A stretch of DNA of 58,034 bases from an uncultured Bacteroidota bacterium (GTDB lineage Bacteria > Bacteroidota > Bacteroidia > Chitinophagales > Chitinophagaceae). The DNA is taken from positions 1 to 58,034 of the forward strand of contig CAINUN010000036.1 in assembly GCA_903853805.1 (NCBI GenBank), read 5' to 3'. The notes under the pieces are model-generated. The model was not told where the DNA came from and did no database searches. It saw only the letters and a list, made by a program, of their open reading frames with translations. This document shows positions 36,077 to 45,823 of this stretch, piece by piece. The position numbers and the translations under genes are program-made. How positions within the stretch are numbered: the stretch's first letter is position 1; each line of letters opens with the position of its first letter.

Positions 36077-36814
36077 TTACTTTGCAATCCGTTCTTTGAG
36101 TACAAAGTGTTGCCCAAGATAAACTTTTCTGACTTGTTCATCAGCAGCCAATTCTTCAGCATTTCCCGACTTCAATATTTGCCCTTCAAAAAGAAGATAG
36201 GCACGGTCGGTTATTGACAATGTTTCTTGCACATTATGGTCGGTGATGAGAATGCCAATGTTCTTAAATTTCAGCTTTGCTACAATGGTTTGAATATCTT
36301 CTACAGCAATGGGGTCAATGCCAGCAAAAGGTTCATCGAGCAAAATAAATTTTGGGTCAACGGCAAGTGCACGAGCAATTTCAGTTCTTCTTCTTTCGCC
36401 ACCGCTCAACACATCACCTGGGTTTTTGCGCACGTGTGTAAGGCGAAACTCTTCTAACAATGTTTCAAGTTTTTCTTTTTGTTGCGGCTTGGTCAGTTTC
36501 GTCATTTCAAGCACAGCCATTATGTTGTCTTCAACTGAGAGTTTACGAAACACAGAAGCTTCTTGAGGCAAATAACCAATACCCATTTGTGCACGCTTAT
36601 ACATGGGCAAGCCTGTAATGTCCAAGTCGTCGAGGTACACATTTCCTTCATCTGGTTTCACTAAGCCAACAACCATATAAAACGAAGTGGTTTTACCAGC
36701 ACCGTTAGGACCCAACAATCCCACAATTTCACCCTGGTTTACTTCAAACGAAACATGGTTAACTACAGTTCGGTTTCTGTATTTCTTAATTAGCCCTTTA
36801 GTATGAATCTTCAC
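36077..36814 (-). CDS. lptB: LPS export ABC transporter ATP-binding protein
   Basis: 245 residues. The ATPase that drives lipopolysaccharide extraction from the inner membrane together with LptF and LptG. Walker A GPNGAGKT, the Q-loop Q in [14 protein letters not shown], signature LSGGERRR, Walker [13 protein letters not shown] and switch His in ILITDHNV all fit LptB. Start is GTG at 36814; no upstream ATG is in frame. Diverges from metF across 101 bases holding boxes for both genes. LptF/LptG genes are not in the window. Confidence 0.93.
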   Translation of the reverse strand: MKIHTKGLIKKYRNRTVVNHVSFEVNQGEIVGLLGPNGAGKTTSFYMVVGLVKPDEGNVYLDDLDITGLPMYKRAQMGIGYLPQEASVFRKLSVEDNIMAVLEMTKLTKPQQKEKLETLLEEFRLTHVRKNPGDVLSGGERRRTEIARALAVDPKFILLDEPFAGIDPIAVEDIQTIVAKLKFKNIGILITDHNVQETLSITDRAYLLFEGQILKSGNAEELAADEQVRKVYLGQHFVLKERIAK

Positions 36815-36829
36815 AGTTCTTCTTTGCTA

Positions 36830-36837
36830 CAAAAATA
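36830..36837 (-). promoter_or_regulatory. -7 box for lptB
   Basis: Minus strand reads TATTTTTG, exact to TAnnTTTG, 15 bases before the GTG start. No good -33 seen. Confidence 0.45.
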
Positions 36838-36877
36838 GAAAAGCTTTCTAAAGGCGGTGTTAATGAAATATGTAGGT

Positions 36878-36907
36878 ATTGAACTTAACGATTGCTTGTT
36901 ACTTTTG
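36878..36907 (+). promoter_or_regulatory. promoter of metF, very close to the start codon
   Basis: ATTG (36878-36881) and TACTTTTG (36900-36907), 18 bases apart. Eight bases then precede the ATG at 36916, so the leader would be only a few bases long. Confidence 0.55.
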
Positions 36908-36915
36908 TAGCAGTT

Positions 36916-37869
36916 ATGAAAGTCACTCAACATATTGCCGAGGCTAAAAAAACAATTATTTCTTTTGAAATTTTGCCACCTACAAAAGGCAAGAGCATTG
37001 AAAGTATTTATGCACATCTTGATCCGCTGATGGAGTTCAAACCTGCATTTGTCAATGTTACTTATCACCGCGCCGAGCAAGTGTATAAGAAAAGACCTGA
37101 CGGTAGTTTTGAGCGTGTAGAAATTCGTAAGCGCCCAGGAACAGTGGGTATTTGTGCTGCCATCATGAACAAGTATGGAGTGGAAGCTATTCCACATTTA
37201 ATTTGTGGTGGATTTAGCAAAGAAGAGACTGAGAATGCTTTGATTGACCTTCATTTTCTTGGTATCAAAAACGTATTAGCATTGCGTGGTGATGCTGCAG
37301 CCAATGAAAAGTTTTTTACACCACATCCTCACGGACACAGATATGCAGAAGAGTTAGTCAAACAAATCATTGAGTTGAATAATGGTAAATATTTGGAAGA
37401 GGACATTATGGAGGGCGTGAAAACTGATTTCTGCATTGGCGTTGCTGGTTATCCTGAAAAACACAATGAAGCACCAAACATTGACACTGATATTTACTAC
37501 TTAAAACGCAAGCTTGGTTTCGGTGCTGATTATGTAACCACCCAGCTTTTCTTCAACAACGAACACTACTTTAATTATTTAACTCGCTGTAAAGAAAATG
37601 GTGTCAACGTTCCCATAATACCAGGAGTAAAACCATTGACCAACAAACGTCAGTTGACCATGATTCCATCTATTTTCAATGTAGAAGTGCCAGTGGATTT
37701 ATACAATGAAATGATGAAGGCAAAAACAGATGAAGCTGCAGATAGAGTAGGCGAGGAGTGGCTGTTGATGCAATGTAAAGATTTGTTAGCACGCAATGTA
37801 CCTGTCATTCACTTTTATACTCTTGGCAAACCAATGGTTGTATATAATGTCTTAAGGAAATTGCTGTAG
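36916..37869 (+). CDS. metF: methylenetetrahydrofolate reductase
   Basis: Reduces 5,10-methylene-THF to 5-methyl-THF with FAD, the methyl source for methionine synthesis. The ATG at 36916 gives 317 residues; the frame's TTG at 36892 is upstream of the promoter box and is rejected. Conserved parts: ISFEILPPTKGKSIE at the N-terminus, VNVTYHR, IPHLICGGF, the strand NVLALRGD, and ADYVTTQLFF with IIPGVKPLTN. Functionally linked to fhs in the same window. Converges on the beta-lactamase-like gene with two bases between stops. Confidence 0.93.
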   Translation: MKVTQHIAEAKKTIISFEILPPTKGKSIESIYAHLDPLMEFKPAFVNVTYHRAEQVYKKRPDGSFERVEIRKRPGTVGICAAIMNKYGVEAIPHLICGGFSKEETENALIDLHFLGIKNVLALRGDAAANEKFFTPHPHGHRYAEELVKQIIELNNGKYLEEDIMEGVKTDFCIGVAGYPEKHNEAPNIDTDIYYLKRKLGFGADYVTTQLFFNNEHYFNYLTRCKENGVNVPIIPGVKPLTNKRQLTMIPSIFNVEVPVDLYNEMMKAKTDEAADRVGEEWLLMQCKDLLARNVPVIHFYTLGKPMVVYNVLRKLL

Positions 37870-37871
37870 CA

Positions 37872-38726
37872 TTATTTTGAAATAGCCTGAATGTTCTGCA
37901 ACATTTCGTGCATGATTTTCAGACGTTCATCAAACCAATTTTTGCTTGTGTCGGAGTTAGGCAACACAAAATTCTGTGCAAAGAAAAAAGGATAATTGCG
38001 CACATCACTTTTGTTCATGCTGTTTGCGTGTTCTTTGATGTGTTCAATTTTTTCGGCATAGCCAACAATCCAATAAATAGTTGAGTCTGCCATTACGCCA
38101 GTGCCGGTTTTATAATAGAGTTTATATTCGGGCTTATCTTCTCTCAGCATTAAACTACGCACAATTCTTTGTGTTCTTTCAGCAAAAGGAAGTTCATCGA
38201 AATACAGTCTTTTAAGAAAACCTACTTGCTCATCTGCAGTGATTTTTAAACTGTCGGTGAGCCAAAATTCATCAATCTTGCCACCGCAGTTTTTGTTACC
38301 ATAACGCGTAGTGTCCAAATAAAACTGAAACCTTTCCTTGCCTATTCTTCTTGCTAATTCTTGGTAATAAGGAAGGCAACTTGTTTTGAATGCTTCGCGC
38401 ATGTTCATGTCTTTGTTCCACTCAGTACGACGGACAACACTATCCCATTTTATCACTAACTGATCATCGGCTGCTACCGCAGTTTCTAATGATACAAGGG
38501 AATTGAAGATTTTGAATGTAGATGCTGGTAGAAAACGACGAAGGCATTGTTCTTTATTGAAAAAATAAAGCGCGTCATGAGTATGATCGCGAACAATAAA
38601 ACAGCCTGTATTAATGCCATGTTCTTTAAAGATTTTTCCAAACTCATCGTGCTCATGAATCCTGGTTTTAGCGCAGGCAATGAGTAGAAAAATGAAAAGT
38701 ATTGACAAAAAAAACTGTGGGCGCAT
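37872..38726 (-). CDS. class D beta-lactamase-like lipoprotein
   Basis: 284 residues with a lipobox LLIAC (Cys18), so membrane-anchored. Class D motifs in order: STFK (Ser69, Lys72), the IKWDSVVRRTEWNKDM block, SCL at 116-118 (usual SxV has Leu here), YQELARRIG, YGN (142-144), KTG (206-208) and YWIVGYAE. Hydrolyses beta-lactams by a carboxylated-lysine serine mechanism if active; some relatives act as sensors or transpeptidases. It looks like an intrinsic chromosomal gene, as no mobile element is near. Promoter box 19 bases upstream of the ATG at 38724-38726. Confidence 0.82.
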   Translation of the reverse strand: MRPQFFLSILFIFLLIACAKTRIHEHDEFGKIFKEHGINTGCFIVRDHTHDALYFFNKEQCLRRFLPASTFKIFNSLVSLETAVAADDQLVIKWDSVVRRTEWNKDMNMREAFKTSCLPYYQELARRIGKERFQFYLDTTRYGNKNCGGKIDEFWLTDSLKITADEQVGFLKRLYFDELPFAERTQRIVRSLMLREDKPEYKLYYKTGTGVMADSTIYWIVGYAEKIEHIKEHANSMNKSDVRNYPFFFAQNFVLPNSDTSKNWFDERLKIMHEMLQNIQAISK

Positions 38727-38745
38727 TATTAGATTTTTAGAGAGG

Positions 38746-38753
38746 CAAAGATA
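38746..38753 (-). promoter_or_regulatory. -7 box for the beta-lactamase-like gene
   Basis: Minus strand TATCTTTG, exact to TAnnTTTG, 19 bases before the ATG. The nearest TTTG (38782-38779) is 25 bases away. Confidence 0.45.
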
Positions 38754-38770
38754 GGAGGAGAATTATTTAA

Positions 38771-38806
38771 ACTAAAAACAAAAGCCCTTCAATTGAAGAG
38801 CTTTTA
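38771..38806 (-). terminator. intrinsic terminator of the amidase gene
   Basis: Stem AAGCTCTTC/GAAGGGCTT with one mismatch, loop AATT, followed on the minus strand by TTTTGTTTTT. Confidence 0.7.
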
Positions 38807-38826
38807 AAGGATATTTTTCAATAAAG

Positions 38827-39405
38827 TTATTCTGTAATTGCTTTGATAATTGCAGCAGCAATCTGTTCCTGAAATTTCGCTGATTTAAGGTTCATTAAAT
38901 CAGTTTCATTAGATAGATAACCTGCTGAAACTGCTACTGATGGAATGGTATTGTTACGTAATACCTCGAGGTTTAATTGTTCAAGATTGACAATCCCAAT
39001 TTGAGAAAACTGATGTATCATTTTTCGAGAAAGCAATAATGTTCCGTCGAGTTGATTTCCTTTTTGCATAATAATAGTCGCTCCTTTTTTTGCTTTGTCT
39101 TCAGAAGAATTCATGTGAATAGAAACAAAGTAAGAAGGATGTGTGTTGTCTGTTTTTATGGAACGGTCTGTTAGCGGTATGAACTCGTCTTTTTCTCGGA
39201 TCATTACCACTTTGACATTTTGTTCTTTAGCTTTTTGTGCAACTAATTGCGCTAATTGTAAACACAACGCGCTTTCTTTAGAACCGTCAATTGCAGTTGC
39301 TCCAACATCATTACCGCCATGAGCGGCATCAATATAAAGTGTCACTTGGGCGTTGCTCAATGCAAACGAAAACAAAGAGGCAACAAGCAGAAATAGTTTT
39401 TTCAT
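38827..39405 (-). CDS. N-acetylmuramoyl-L-alanine amidase fold (Amidase_3), altered catalytic Glu
   Basis: 192 residues. Signal peptide 1-20 ends SNAQ, so periplasmic. The zinc ligands of the family are present: His29 in DAAHGG, Glu44 in SKESALCL, and His97 in SIHMNS. The second family Glu, normally in a VExGFLSN segment, reads VSAGYLSN with Ser160 in its place. If that residue is the catalytic base, cutting of peptidoglycan stems would be weak or absent. The domain stands alone without binding modules. Start ATG at 39405; the upstream barrel gene is 32 bases away. Confidence 0.8.
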   Translation of the reverse strand: MKKLFLLVASLFSFALSNAQVTLYIDAAHGGNDVGATAIDGSKESALCLQLAQLVAQKAKEQNVKVVMIREKDEFIPLTDRSIKTDNTHPSYFVSIHMNSSEDKAKKGATIIMQKGNQLDGTLLLSRKMIHQFSQIGIVNLEQLNLEVLRNNTIPSVAVSAGYLSNETDLMNLKSAKFQEQIAAAIIKAITE

Positions 39406-39437
39406 TGTTAGAAATTAAGTAGTTGAAAAATATTATT

Positions 39438-40184
39438 TTAGAAAAGACCGGCAACCACTTTGCGCGGTTTCATATTGATATGAATATTGTTTTTGTTGAT
39501 TTTTTGAACATCATAACCCAAAGAAATCAAGCAGAGATGTACGTGCAAATCTTCATAAGGTCTAACGCTAGTTTGAAGGTCATAATATTCATCGTTCATG
39601 AAATGTCCTGGATAGTATTGCAACTTAAGAGAGAAGCCTCTTTTCCATGATTTACCCATAAAAAAATAGGGCATCACCCATGGTGTGCGGTCGCTAAACC
39701 ATTCGTTGAACTTGTCTTTGTTTCCACGTCCTTCTATTACTTTCTGTTTATAGTTTATAGGAAAATCGAATCCCACACCACCGAAAACAAAATTATGATT
39801 GCGCAGGTCACCAATTTTTACACCAATAGGAACACCAATTGCATATACTCTACGTTTGGTTGTTACTCCATTTTCTTTATGGATGTAACCAATATTCTTT
39901 AAGTCGAAACCGGAAAAAACACCAGAATAACGAGTAAGGTCGTAGTGAAGATGATAGCCAGCATTGAAAAACAAACTAAAGCGAAGCGTTGAAAGCTCAG
40001 CACTTTTACCGTTTTCGGAATAAGAAGCTGTGGAAAAAATTGCCATATCCAAACCTTTGCCAGAATAGATTTGATGTGTTGTAAATGGCAAGAGAACCTT
40101 GTCGCCAAAACGAGAAGTGTCATTTTGGGCAAATGAAAATAATGTGCTTAATAAAAAGACAAAAAGGAAGGAAATAAACTTCAT
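39438..40184 (-). CDS. outer-membrane beta-barrel protein, function unknown
   Basis: 248 residues from the ATG at 40184; the frame extends to 40250 but MKFISFLFVFLLSTLFSFAQ is a complete signal peptide at the internal start, so the longer form is rejected. The mature part alternates aromatic-rich strands (AGYHLHYDLTRYSGVFSGFD, FVFGGVGFDFPINYK, FSLKLQYYPGHF). It could belong with the amidase gene, 32 bases downstream, on one transcript. No enzyme motif. Confidence 0.6.
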   Translation of the reverse strand: MKFISFLFVFLLSTLFSFAQNDTSRFGDKVLLPFTTHQIYSGKGLDMAIFSTASYSENGKSAELSTLRFSLFFNAGYHLHYDLTRYSGVFSGFDLKNIGYIHKENGVTTKRRVYAIGVPIGVKIGDLRNHNFVFGGVGFDFPINYKQKVIEGRGNKDKFNEWFSDRTPWVMPYFFMGKSWKRGFSLKLQYYPGHFMNDEYYDLQTSVRPYEDLHVHLCLISLGYDVQKINKNNIHINMKPRKVVAGLF

Positions 40185-40307
40185 GTAGGAATCTTTCGTG
40201 TAAAAATAAGGGAAAGGACTGCAAAAATTACAGGTGATTTTCTTTGGCATAACGATTGACTACTAACTTTACTCTTTGTTTTAGCAAAGAAGTATTAAAT
40301 TAACGTC

Positions 40308-42731
40308 ATGCAAGCCAATAAGTTATTAAACGATATGCTATTTAGTCAGCCCGATCAAGAAATGGAATTTATGCCTATTGTACCATTGGGTGAAGAAGAG
40401 CTGGATGAAAGTGAGAAAATAAATTTACCGACAGATATTCCAATTATTGCCCTCCGCAATACTGTTTTGTTTCCGAATGTTGTTTTGCCTATTACAATTG
40501 CTCGAGATAAATCTACTAAAGCAATTGTTGAAGCAGAAAAAACTGGGAAATGGGTTGGTGTCATCGCCCAAATAGACGTTAATAAAGAAGACCCTACTGT
40601 TGATGATTTATATAGGGTAGGAACTTTAGCAAAAGTGATAAAGTCCATCAAGATGCCTGATGGCAACACAACACTTTTTATAATGGGCAGAATGCGTTTT
40701 GAAATAGAAGCCTTTACCCAAGAAGATCCTTTTTTCAGAGCACGTGTCAATTATTTAGAAGACCATTTTCCTAAAAATGATACCAGCTTCATTGCGTTGA
40801 TGACTTCTATTAAAGAACTTGGTGAGCGTATTGCACAAATGTCTAACAACATTCCTTCAGAAGCATCGCTTATTCTACGGAATATTGAAAATCACTCTTT
40901 TCTTATCCATTTCGTTTCTTCCAACATCAATGTTCTATTGAGTGAAAAGCAAAATTTGCTACAAGAAAATGATGTAAGAATAAGAGCAGAAAAACTACTC
41001 ACCCTCATGCAAACAGAAATGCAGATGGTAGAGTTGAAAAATGAAATCACGAATAAAACCCGTGCAGATATAGACAAGCAACAACGCGAATATTTTTTGC
41101 ATCAGCAAATGAAAAGTATTCGAGAAGAATTAGGAGGAGACCCCAATGAAAGAGAAGTACGTGACTTGCAAAAAAGAGCAGAAATCATCAAGTTTTCAGA
41201 AGCTGCAAGAGAAATGTTTCAGAAGAATATTCAAAAGCTTGAAAGGATGCATCCAAGTACGCCCGATTATAGTGTTGTGTACAATCATCTAGATTTGATG
41301 CTTGATCTTCCTTGGGGAGAATATTCCAAAGACTCTTATGATTTGAAGAAAGCTCAAAAAGTTTTAGACAATGATCACTATGGCATGGATAAAATCAAAG
41401 ACCGTATTCTTGAATACCTGGCTGTATTGAAATTGAAAGGGGATATGAAGTCTCCGATTTTGTGTTTTGTAGGACCTCCCGGAATTGGTAAGACCTCTTT
41501 AGGCAGGAGCATAGCAAGTGCCATCAATCGCAAATATGTTCGATTGAGCCTTGGTGGTTTGCATGATGAAAGCGAATTGCGCGGACATCGCAAAACTTAT
41601 ATTGGTGCAATGCCTGGACGGATTCTTCAGTCTTTGAGAAAAGTAAAAATTGCCAACCCGGTTTTCATTCTTGATGAGATTGATAAAATAGGACACGATT
41701 TTCGTGGAGACCCAAGTTCTGCCTTGCTCGAGATTTTAGACCCCGAACAAAACAACTCCTTTTACGACAACTACCTTGAATTAGAGTTCGACCTTTCGAA
41801 AGTGTTATTCATTGCTACGGCAAACTCTTTAGCAGAAATTCAACCTGCGTTGCGTGATCGTTTAGAGATTATTCTTCTCACTGGTTATTCTTTGGAAGAA
41901 AAAACTGAAATAGCCAAACGGCACCTTATTCCTAAGCAAAAGGAAATGCATGGACTTGATAAAATCCCTATGAAATTTCCAGACAGAACTATTGTCAAAA
42001 TGATCCAAGAATACACTCGTGAATCTGGAGTGCGTGAATTGGATAGAACATTAGCTTCGATGATGCGTTCTATAGCAAAACAAATTGCTATTAATGAAGA
42101 CGCACAACCACAAATCAATAATGAGCGTGTTGAAAAAGTGTTGGGCAAACCAAAATTCAACAACGATATTTATACCAAAGGACATCCTGCTGGAGTTGCA
42201 GTAGGTCTTGCATGGACACAAGTTGGTGGCGATATACTTTTTATTGAAACTAGTCTTTCAAAAGGGAAAGGAAATTTAACGCTCACTGGCAACTTGGGAA
42301 ATGTGATGAAAGAAAGTGCAAGTACAGCTTTGTCTTATTTGAAAGCACATGCTTCGGATTATAGAATCGCTGCCGACAAGTTTGAAGAAACGAATGTGCA
42401 CATTCATGTTCCCGAAGGTGCTATTCCTAAAGACGGTCCTAGCGCAGGTGTTACTATGCTATCAGCCTTAGTGTCAGCCTATACTGGGAAAAAACTGAGA
42501 CCTTATGTTGCGATGACAGGTGAAATTACTTTGCGTGGGCAAGTGCTTCCAGTGGGTGGCATTAAAGAAAAAATCTTAGCAGCAAAACGTGCAGGTATAA
42601 AGGAAGTAATTCTTTGCAATCAAAATGAAAAGGACGTTGAAGAAATCAATAAGCGATTCATCAAAGGCATGAAGTTTCATTATGTCAATGAAATGAAAGA
42701 AGTACTTGAATTTGCGTTGATGAAGAAGTAG
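40308..42731 (+). CDS. lon: ATP-dependent protease La
   Basis: 807 residues, LonA type. N-terminal substrate domain about 45-245 ([18 protein letters not shown]), a coiled-coil segment with [16 protein letters not shown], the AAA+ module with Walker A GPPGIGKT and Walker [10 protein letters not shown], and the C-terminal protease domain with catalytic Ser712 in KDGPSAG and Lys755 in GGIKEK. It degrades misfolded and regulatory proteins. Start ATG at 40308. Ends 10 bases before the convergent response-regulator stop, with no terminator between. Confidence 0.96.
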   Translation: MQANKLLNDMLFSQPDQEMEFMPIVPLGEEELDESEKINLPTDIPIIALRNTVLFPNVVLPITIARDKSTKAIVEAEKTGKWVGVIAQIDVNKEDPTVDDLYRVGTLAKVIKSIKMPDGNTTLFIMGRMRFEIEAFTQEDPFFRARVNYLEDHFPKNDTSFIALMTSIKELGERIAQMSNNIPSEASLILRNIENHSFLIHFVSSNINVLLSEKQNLLQENDVRIRAEKLLTLMQTEMQMVELKNEITNKTRADIDKQQREYFLHQQMKSIREELGGDPNEREVRDLQKRAEIIKFSEAAREMFQKNIQKLERMHPSTPDYSVVYNHLDLMLDLPWGEYSKDSYDLKKAQKVLDNDHYGMDKIKDRILEYLAVLKLKGDMKSPILCFVGPPGIGKTSLGRSIASAINRKYVRLSLGGLHDESELRGHRKTYIGAMPGRILQSLRKVKIANPVFILDEIDKIGHDFRGDPSSALLEILDPEQNNSFYDNYLELEFDLSKVLFIATANSLAEIQPALRDRLEIILLTGYSLEEKTEIAKRHLIPKQKEMHGLDKIPMKFPDRTIVKMIQEYTRESGVRELDRTLASMMRSIAKQIAINEDAQPQINNERVEKVLGKPKFNNDIYTKGHPAGVAVGLAWTQVGGDILFIETSLSKGKGNLTLTGNLGNVMKESASTALSYLKAHASDYRIAADKFEETNVHIHVPEGAIPKDGPSAGVTMLSALVSAYTGKKLRPYVAMTGEITLRGQVLPVGGIKEKILAAKRAGIKEVILCNQNEKDVEEINKRFIKGMKFHYVNEMKEVLEFALMKK

Positions 42732-42741
42732 GGTAATTGCA

Positions 42742-43392
42742 CTATTTATCTTCGTCAACCAAACCAAGCTGAATGGCCACTTTGACTAACCCAATTGCAT
42801 TTTTTACATCCAGTTTTTGAAACAAGCTAAAACGATGGTTTTCTACAGTTCTCAAACTGATGAAAAGTTTGTCTGCAATTTCCTGATTAGTATTTTCTTC
42901 AACTATAAGCTTGAGGATTTCTCTTTCGCGTAGTGTGAGTGTTGGTTTGCGTGTTGTTGCCGATTTCTTAATATGCAACATGTTTTGCATCATCTGCTCC
43001 TTTAGTGTAGGTTCAATATAAATGCCTCCTTCGTAAAGTTGTTCAATAGCGTGTACAAGAGTTTTAAGTCTTGTGTTTTTGAGAATATACCCTTTGCAAC
43101 CATGCTTCATCATAGACTTGACAAAAATGGGAGCATCAAGGCTTGTGATGGCGAGGATTTTTATTTCTGGATAAGTTTTTGAGATGATCTCAGATAAATC
43201 CTGTCCTTTAAAGTCAGGTAGTTGCACATCCAACAACAATACATCCGGCTGGTGAATTTTTAAACCATCAAGGCAAGATTGCCCATCTTCATAAGTTTGG
43301 CTCACTATTATGTTTGGGGCTTCACTAAGCATGTTTTTCAATCCACTGATGGCTAGCGGATGATCATCAACAATAGCTACATTAATCATCAT
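42742..43392 (-). CDS. NarL/LuxR-family response regulator
   Basis: 216 residues from the ATG at 43392 (or 43389); the frame's earlier start lies inside the kinase gene without reason. Receiver domain: acidic pair Asp9/Asp10 in IVDDHPL, phospho-acceptor Asp55 in LLLDVQLPD. The LuxR-type helix-turn-helix covers about 152-210 (TLREREILKLIVEENTNQ, then ISLRTVENHRFSLFQKL). Its start overlaps the end of the kinase gene by about ten bases, which strongly pairs them. Regulated genes are unknown; the divergent giant adhesin-like gene is a candidate. Confidence 0.92.
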   Translation of the reverse strand: MMINVAIVDDHPLAISGLKNMLSEAPNIIVSQTYEDGQSCLDGLKIHQPDVLLLDVQLPDFKGQDLSEIISKTYPEIKILAITSLDAPIFVKSMMKHGCKGYILKNTRLKTLVHAIEQLYEGGIYIEPTLKEQMMQNMLHIKKSATTRKPTLTLREREILKLIVEENTNQEIADKLFISLRTVENHRFSLFQKLDVKNAIGLVKVAIQLGLVDEDK

Positions 43393-45454
43393 GATGGTGT
43401 GTGTTTCTGCTTTGCAAATATTGTGTTTCCAACTCAAAATAAACAGAAGTTCCTTTATTTATTTCACTGAAAAGCTGAAAAATTCCATTTAATGATTTTA
43501 TTCTTTTCTCTATCCCAAGTAAGCCAAGCCCCTTGTTGGTGTTTGGTTTCTGTTCAATCCCCCTCCCGTTATCTTCTACTACAACACTTAATAGATTTGG
43601 TTGACAATTTAACTGAACAATTATTGTTGATGCTTTAGCATACTTCACTGCATTTTGTAACAACTCCTGTATAATTCGATACATCATCAACTCATATTCC
43701 GGTGCTATAATGGGCATCTTGCCAATTAATTGAAAGTCTATAGCTACTTTAGCACTTCTTTCTAAGTTTTTACAGAAATAATGAGTTGCTTCTGCAAGCC
43801 CTTCTTGAAGCAAAATATCGGGCATCAGATTGTGTGCTGATTTTCGTAACTCTACTGTTGCATTATCAAGTTGCAACAAAATGTTTTCAAATTCAGTTGA
43901 TTCATTATGCCCCAATTTTTCCATTAACGCACTTAAGTTCATGGATACAGATGCAAACTGAACCATGATGCCATCGTGTAATTCGCGAGCTATTCTTTCT
44001 CTCTCTCTCTCTTCTCCTTCCATCCGCGCTTTCAACTGTGCCAATTCTCGGTCACGATCAAGAGTAATAATGCGTATTTTTTCTTTTTTTTCACGAATTT
44101 GATAGAGTGCCAATAAAAAGCCTATTAACAAAACAGTGAGTATGAAACCTGTAATAATCCAAGTGTTTTTTTGGCGAATTAAATTTTCATTGCTAATTAA
44201 TAATATTTGTTGTTGTGTTAACGCTTTATCTTTTTCAGAGGTCCTGTATTTCACTTCTAATTGATTTACATCGCGAGTTCTTTGATTTTGCGTCGTACTA
44301 TCTTTTAGTAATTGGTAAAGTTTTTGGAATTGATAAGCAGTTTTGAAATTATTTTGTATTGCATACACATCTACTAACGATTGATAACATTCCAACAGTA
44401 ATTTATTATTTTGAGCCTGTCTGTAAATATCTGTTGCAAGCAAAAATAACTCCGCCGCTTTATTATAGTTTTCCTCTACAAAATAACATCCTCCAAGACC
44501 CTGAAGAGCTTTGGCCTTGTGCATGACAGGCGCTTGAAGAGTATCGTTAAGAATCTTTTGAAAATAGGGTATAGCATCTTTGGTTTTTTTTAGTTCAAGA
44601 TAAGTATCGCCAATCAACCAATATGCATCAATAAGCATCATTGATTCGCGTTCCGATTTTAGTGCTTTGATTGCTTTTTCTGCAAATTCAATGCATAAGG
44701 TATGTTTCTTCTGATAGCCGTAATAATAGCTATAATCAATGTATAGTTTGCCTAAGGTGCGATTATTTATTGTGTTGCTATTTTTAATGATAGAAAAAGC
44801 TTTGTCAATGTAATATTTACCTTGGGTTAGATTTTTTTCAGTAATCAATTTCCCCCCAAGATTACTATATAGATTAAGCAGTGTAATTGTGTCCGATAAA
44901 TTGCATTGTTGGTAAAGACTGAGCGCTTTTGAATAGTAAAATACTGCAGAGTCATAGTTGCCTCTATTTCCATAAAATGTACCTAAGTTGCTACACCAAA
45001 TAACCGTTATTCGTGGTCGTGTTTTCAAGATAGACCAACTATAGGGTTTAGCTAACATTAGAAAGTTATACCCATCCTCGTATTTGCCTTTATCAAGATT
45101 CAACATTGAAAGCACGATGTAGCTTCTTGCTAGTCCCTCAATGAATCCTGTCTTTTTACTTTCTTCTAAAGCAATCAATGATAGCTTTAACGCACTATCT
45201 GGATGCTTCATTCTTAAAGAACGTATATCATTAATGAGTTTAGAAATTTTTGCAGTATCTTCTTGATAATGGTTTGTAGAGAAATACTGTTTTTTTTCTT
45301 GTGCACTTATATGTTTCAACTCTACCAAAAGGCACAAAAAGCACAAAGCCAATAATGATATTTTCCTGTGAAATTGAAACACTAGTACTAAATTAAGTAA
45401 TAATACACAATTATAAAAAAAGAGTAAAAGCCGCAGGAATAAATTGTAGGTCAT
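43382..45454 (-). CDS. TPR sensor histidine kinase (HisKA_3 / NarL partner)
   Basis: 690 residues as drawn. Tetratricopeptide repeats span about 70-390 outside the membrane; a helix at 431-452 crosses it. The dimerisation and phospho-acceptor segment is RIARELHDG (His493), followed by the ATPase N box ELLQNAVKYAKA (598-609) and DNGRG (628-632). The N-terminus has two hydrophobic runs. A GTG at residue 25 (45382) would give MFQFHRKISLLALC, a cleaner signal peptide ending HISAQ, and may be the true start. Phosphorylates the overlapping response regulator. Confidence 0.9.
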   Translation of the reverse strand: MTYNLFLRLLLFFYNCVLLLNLVLVFQFHRKISLLALCFLCLLVELKHISAQEKKQYFSTNHYQEDTAKISKLINDIRSLRMKHPDSALKLSLIALEESKKTGFIEGLARSYIVLSMLNLDKGKYEDGYNFLMLAKPYSWSILKTRPRITVIWCSNLGTFYGNRGNYDSAVFYYSKALSLYQQCNLSDTITLLNLYSNLGGKLITEKNLTQGKYYIDKAFSIIKNSNTINNRTLGKLYIDYSYYYGYQKKHTLCIEFAEKAIKALKSERESMMLIDAYWLIGDTYLELKKTKDAIPYFQKILNDTLQAPVMHKAKALQGLGGCYFVEENYNKAAELFLLATDIYRQAQNNKLLLECYQSLVDVYAIQNNFKTAYQFQKLYQLLKDSTTQNQRTRDVNQLEVKYRTSEKDKALTQQQILLISNENLIRQKNTWIITGFILTVLLIGFLLALYQIREKKEKIRIITLDRDRELAQLKARMEGEERERERIARELHDGIMVQFASVSMNLSALMEKLGHNESTEFENILLQLDNATVELRKSAHNLMPDILLQEGLAEATHYFCKNLERSAKVAIDFQLIGKMPIIAPEYELMMYRIIQELLQNAVKYAKASTIIVQLNCQPNLLSVVVEDNGRGIEQKPNTNKGLGLLGIEKRIKSLNGIFQLFSEINKGTSVYFELETQYLQSRNTHHHDD

Positions 45455-45525
45455 TTATACCTATGCAATGCAATTAAAAAGGTAAATTTTTTTGATTGTC
45501 ATTTTCAATAACTAACATAAAGAAA

Positions 45526-45602
45526 TCTGGTTTTAGCCAGACATTGGGTTAATAATAGGGTAATCAAGGCCGGCTCATTTTTGGGCTGGCTCTCTTTTTT
45601 TT
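45526..45602 (+). terminator. paired hairpins ending in a T-tract, with no gene upstream
   Basis: Hairpin one: TCTGG-TTTTAG-CCAGA (45526-45541). Hairpin two: GGCCGGCTC paired with GGGCTGGCT-type arm (about 45568-45591, two wobble pairs) followed by TCTC and T8. It looks like an intrinsic terminator on the plus strand, but the only plus-strand transcript that could end there would start in this intergenic region. Confidence 0.5.
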
Positions 45603-45823
45603 ATGTCAGTTTTGTTTCCTTTTTACCCCATCTTCATTTCAATTTCTTTCTGTCGCATTATTGTCATTTTTTGTCCCTTCTATGTATCATTTGTAAAAGA
45701 AAATTCTAACTTCAAAGTGGATTTTTTAATTGGGAAAAAGCAGTCGATGGCATTATTAAATTGTTTACATAAAGCTATTACTTAATTAAAAGAATTTGAG
45801 TAAAATCCGCAGTTTGGGTATTT

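Noticed and set aside
40185-40250. 22-residue N-terminal extension of the beta-barrel gene
   Set aside because: It would precede a complete Sec signal peptide that starts at the ATG at 40184.
45603-45785. 60-codon frame in the long intergenic gap
   Set aside because: Phe/Ile-rich product typical of AT-rich non-coding DNA, starts inside the terminator-like T-tract region, no promoter.
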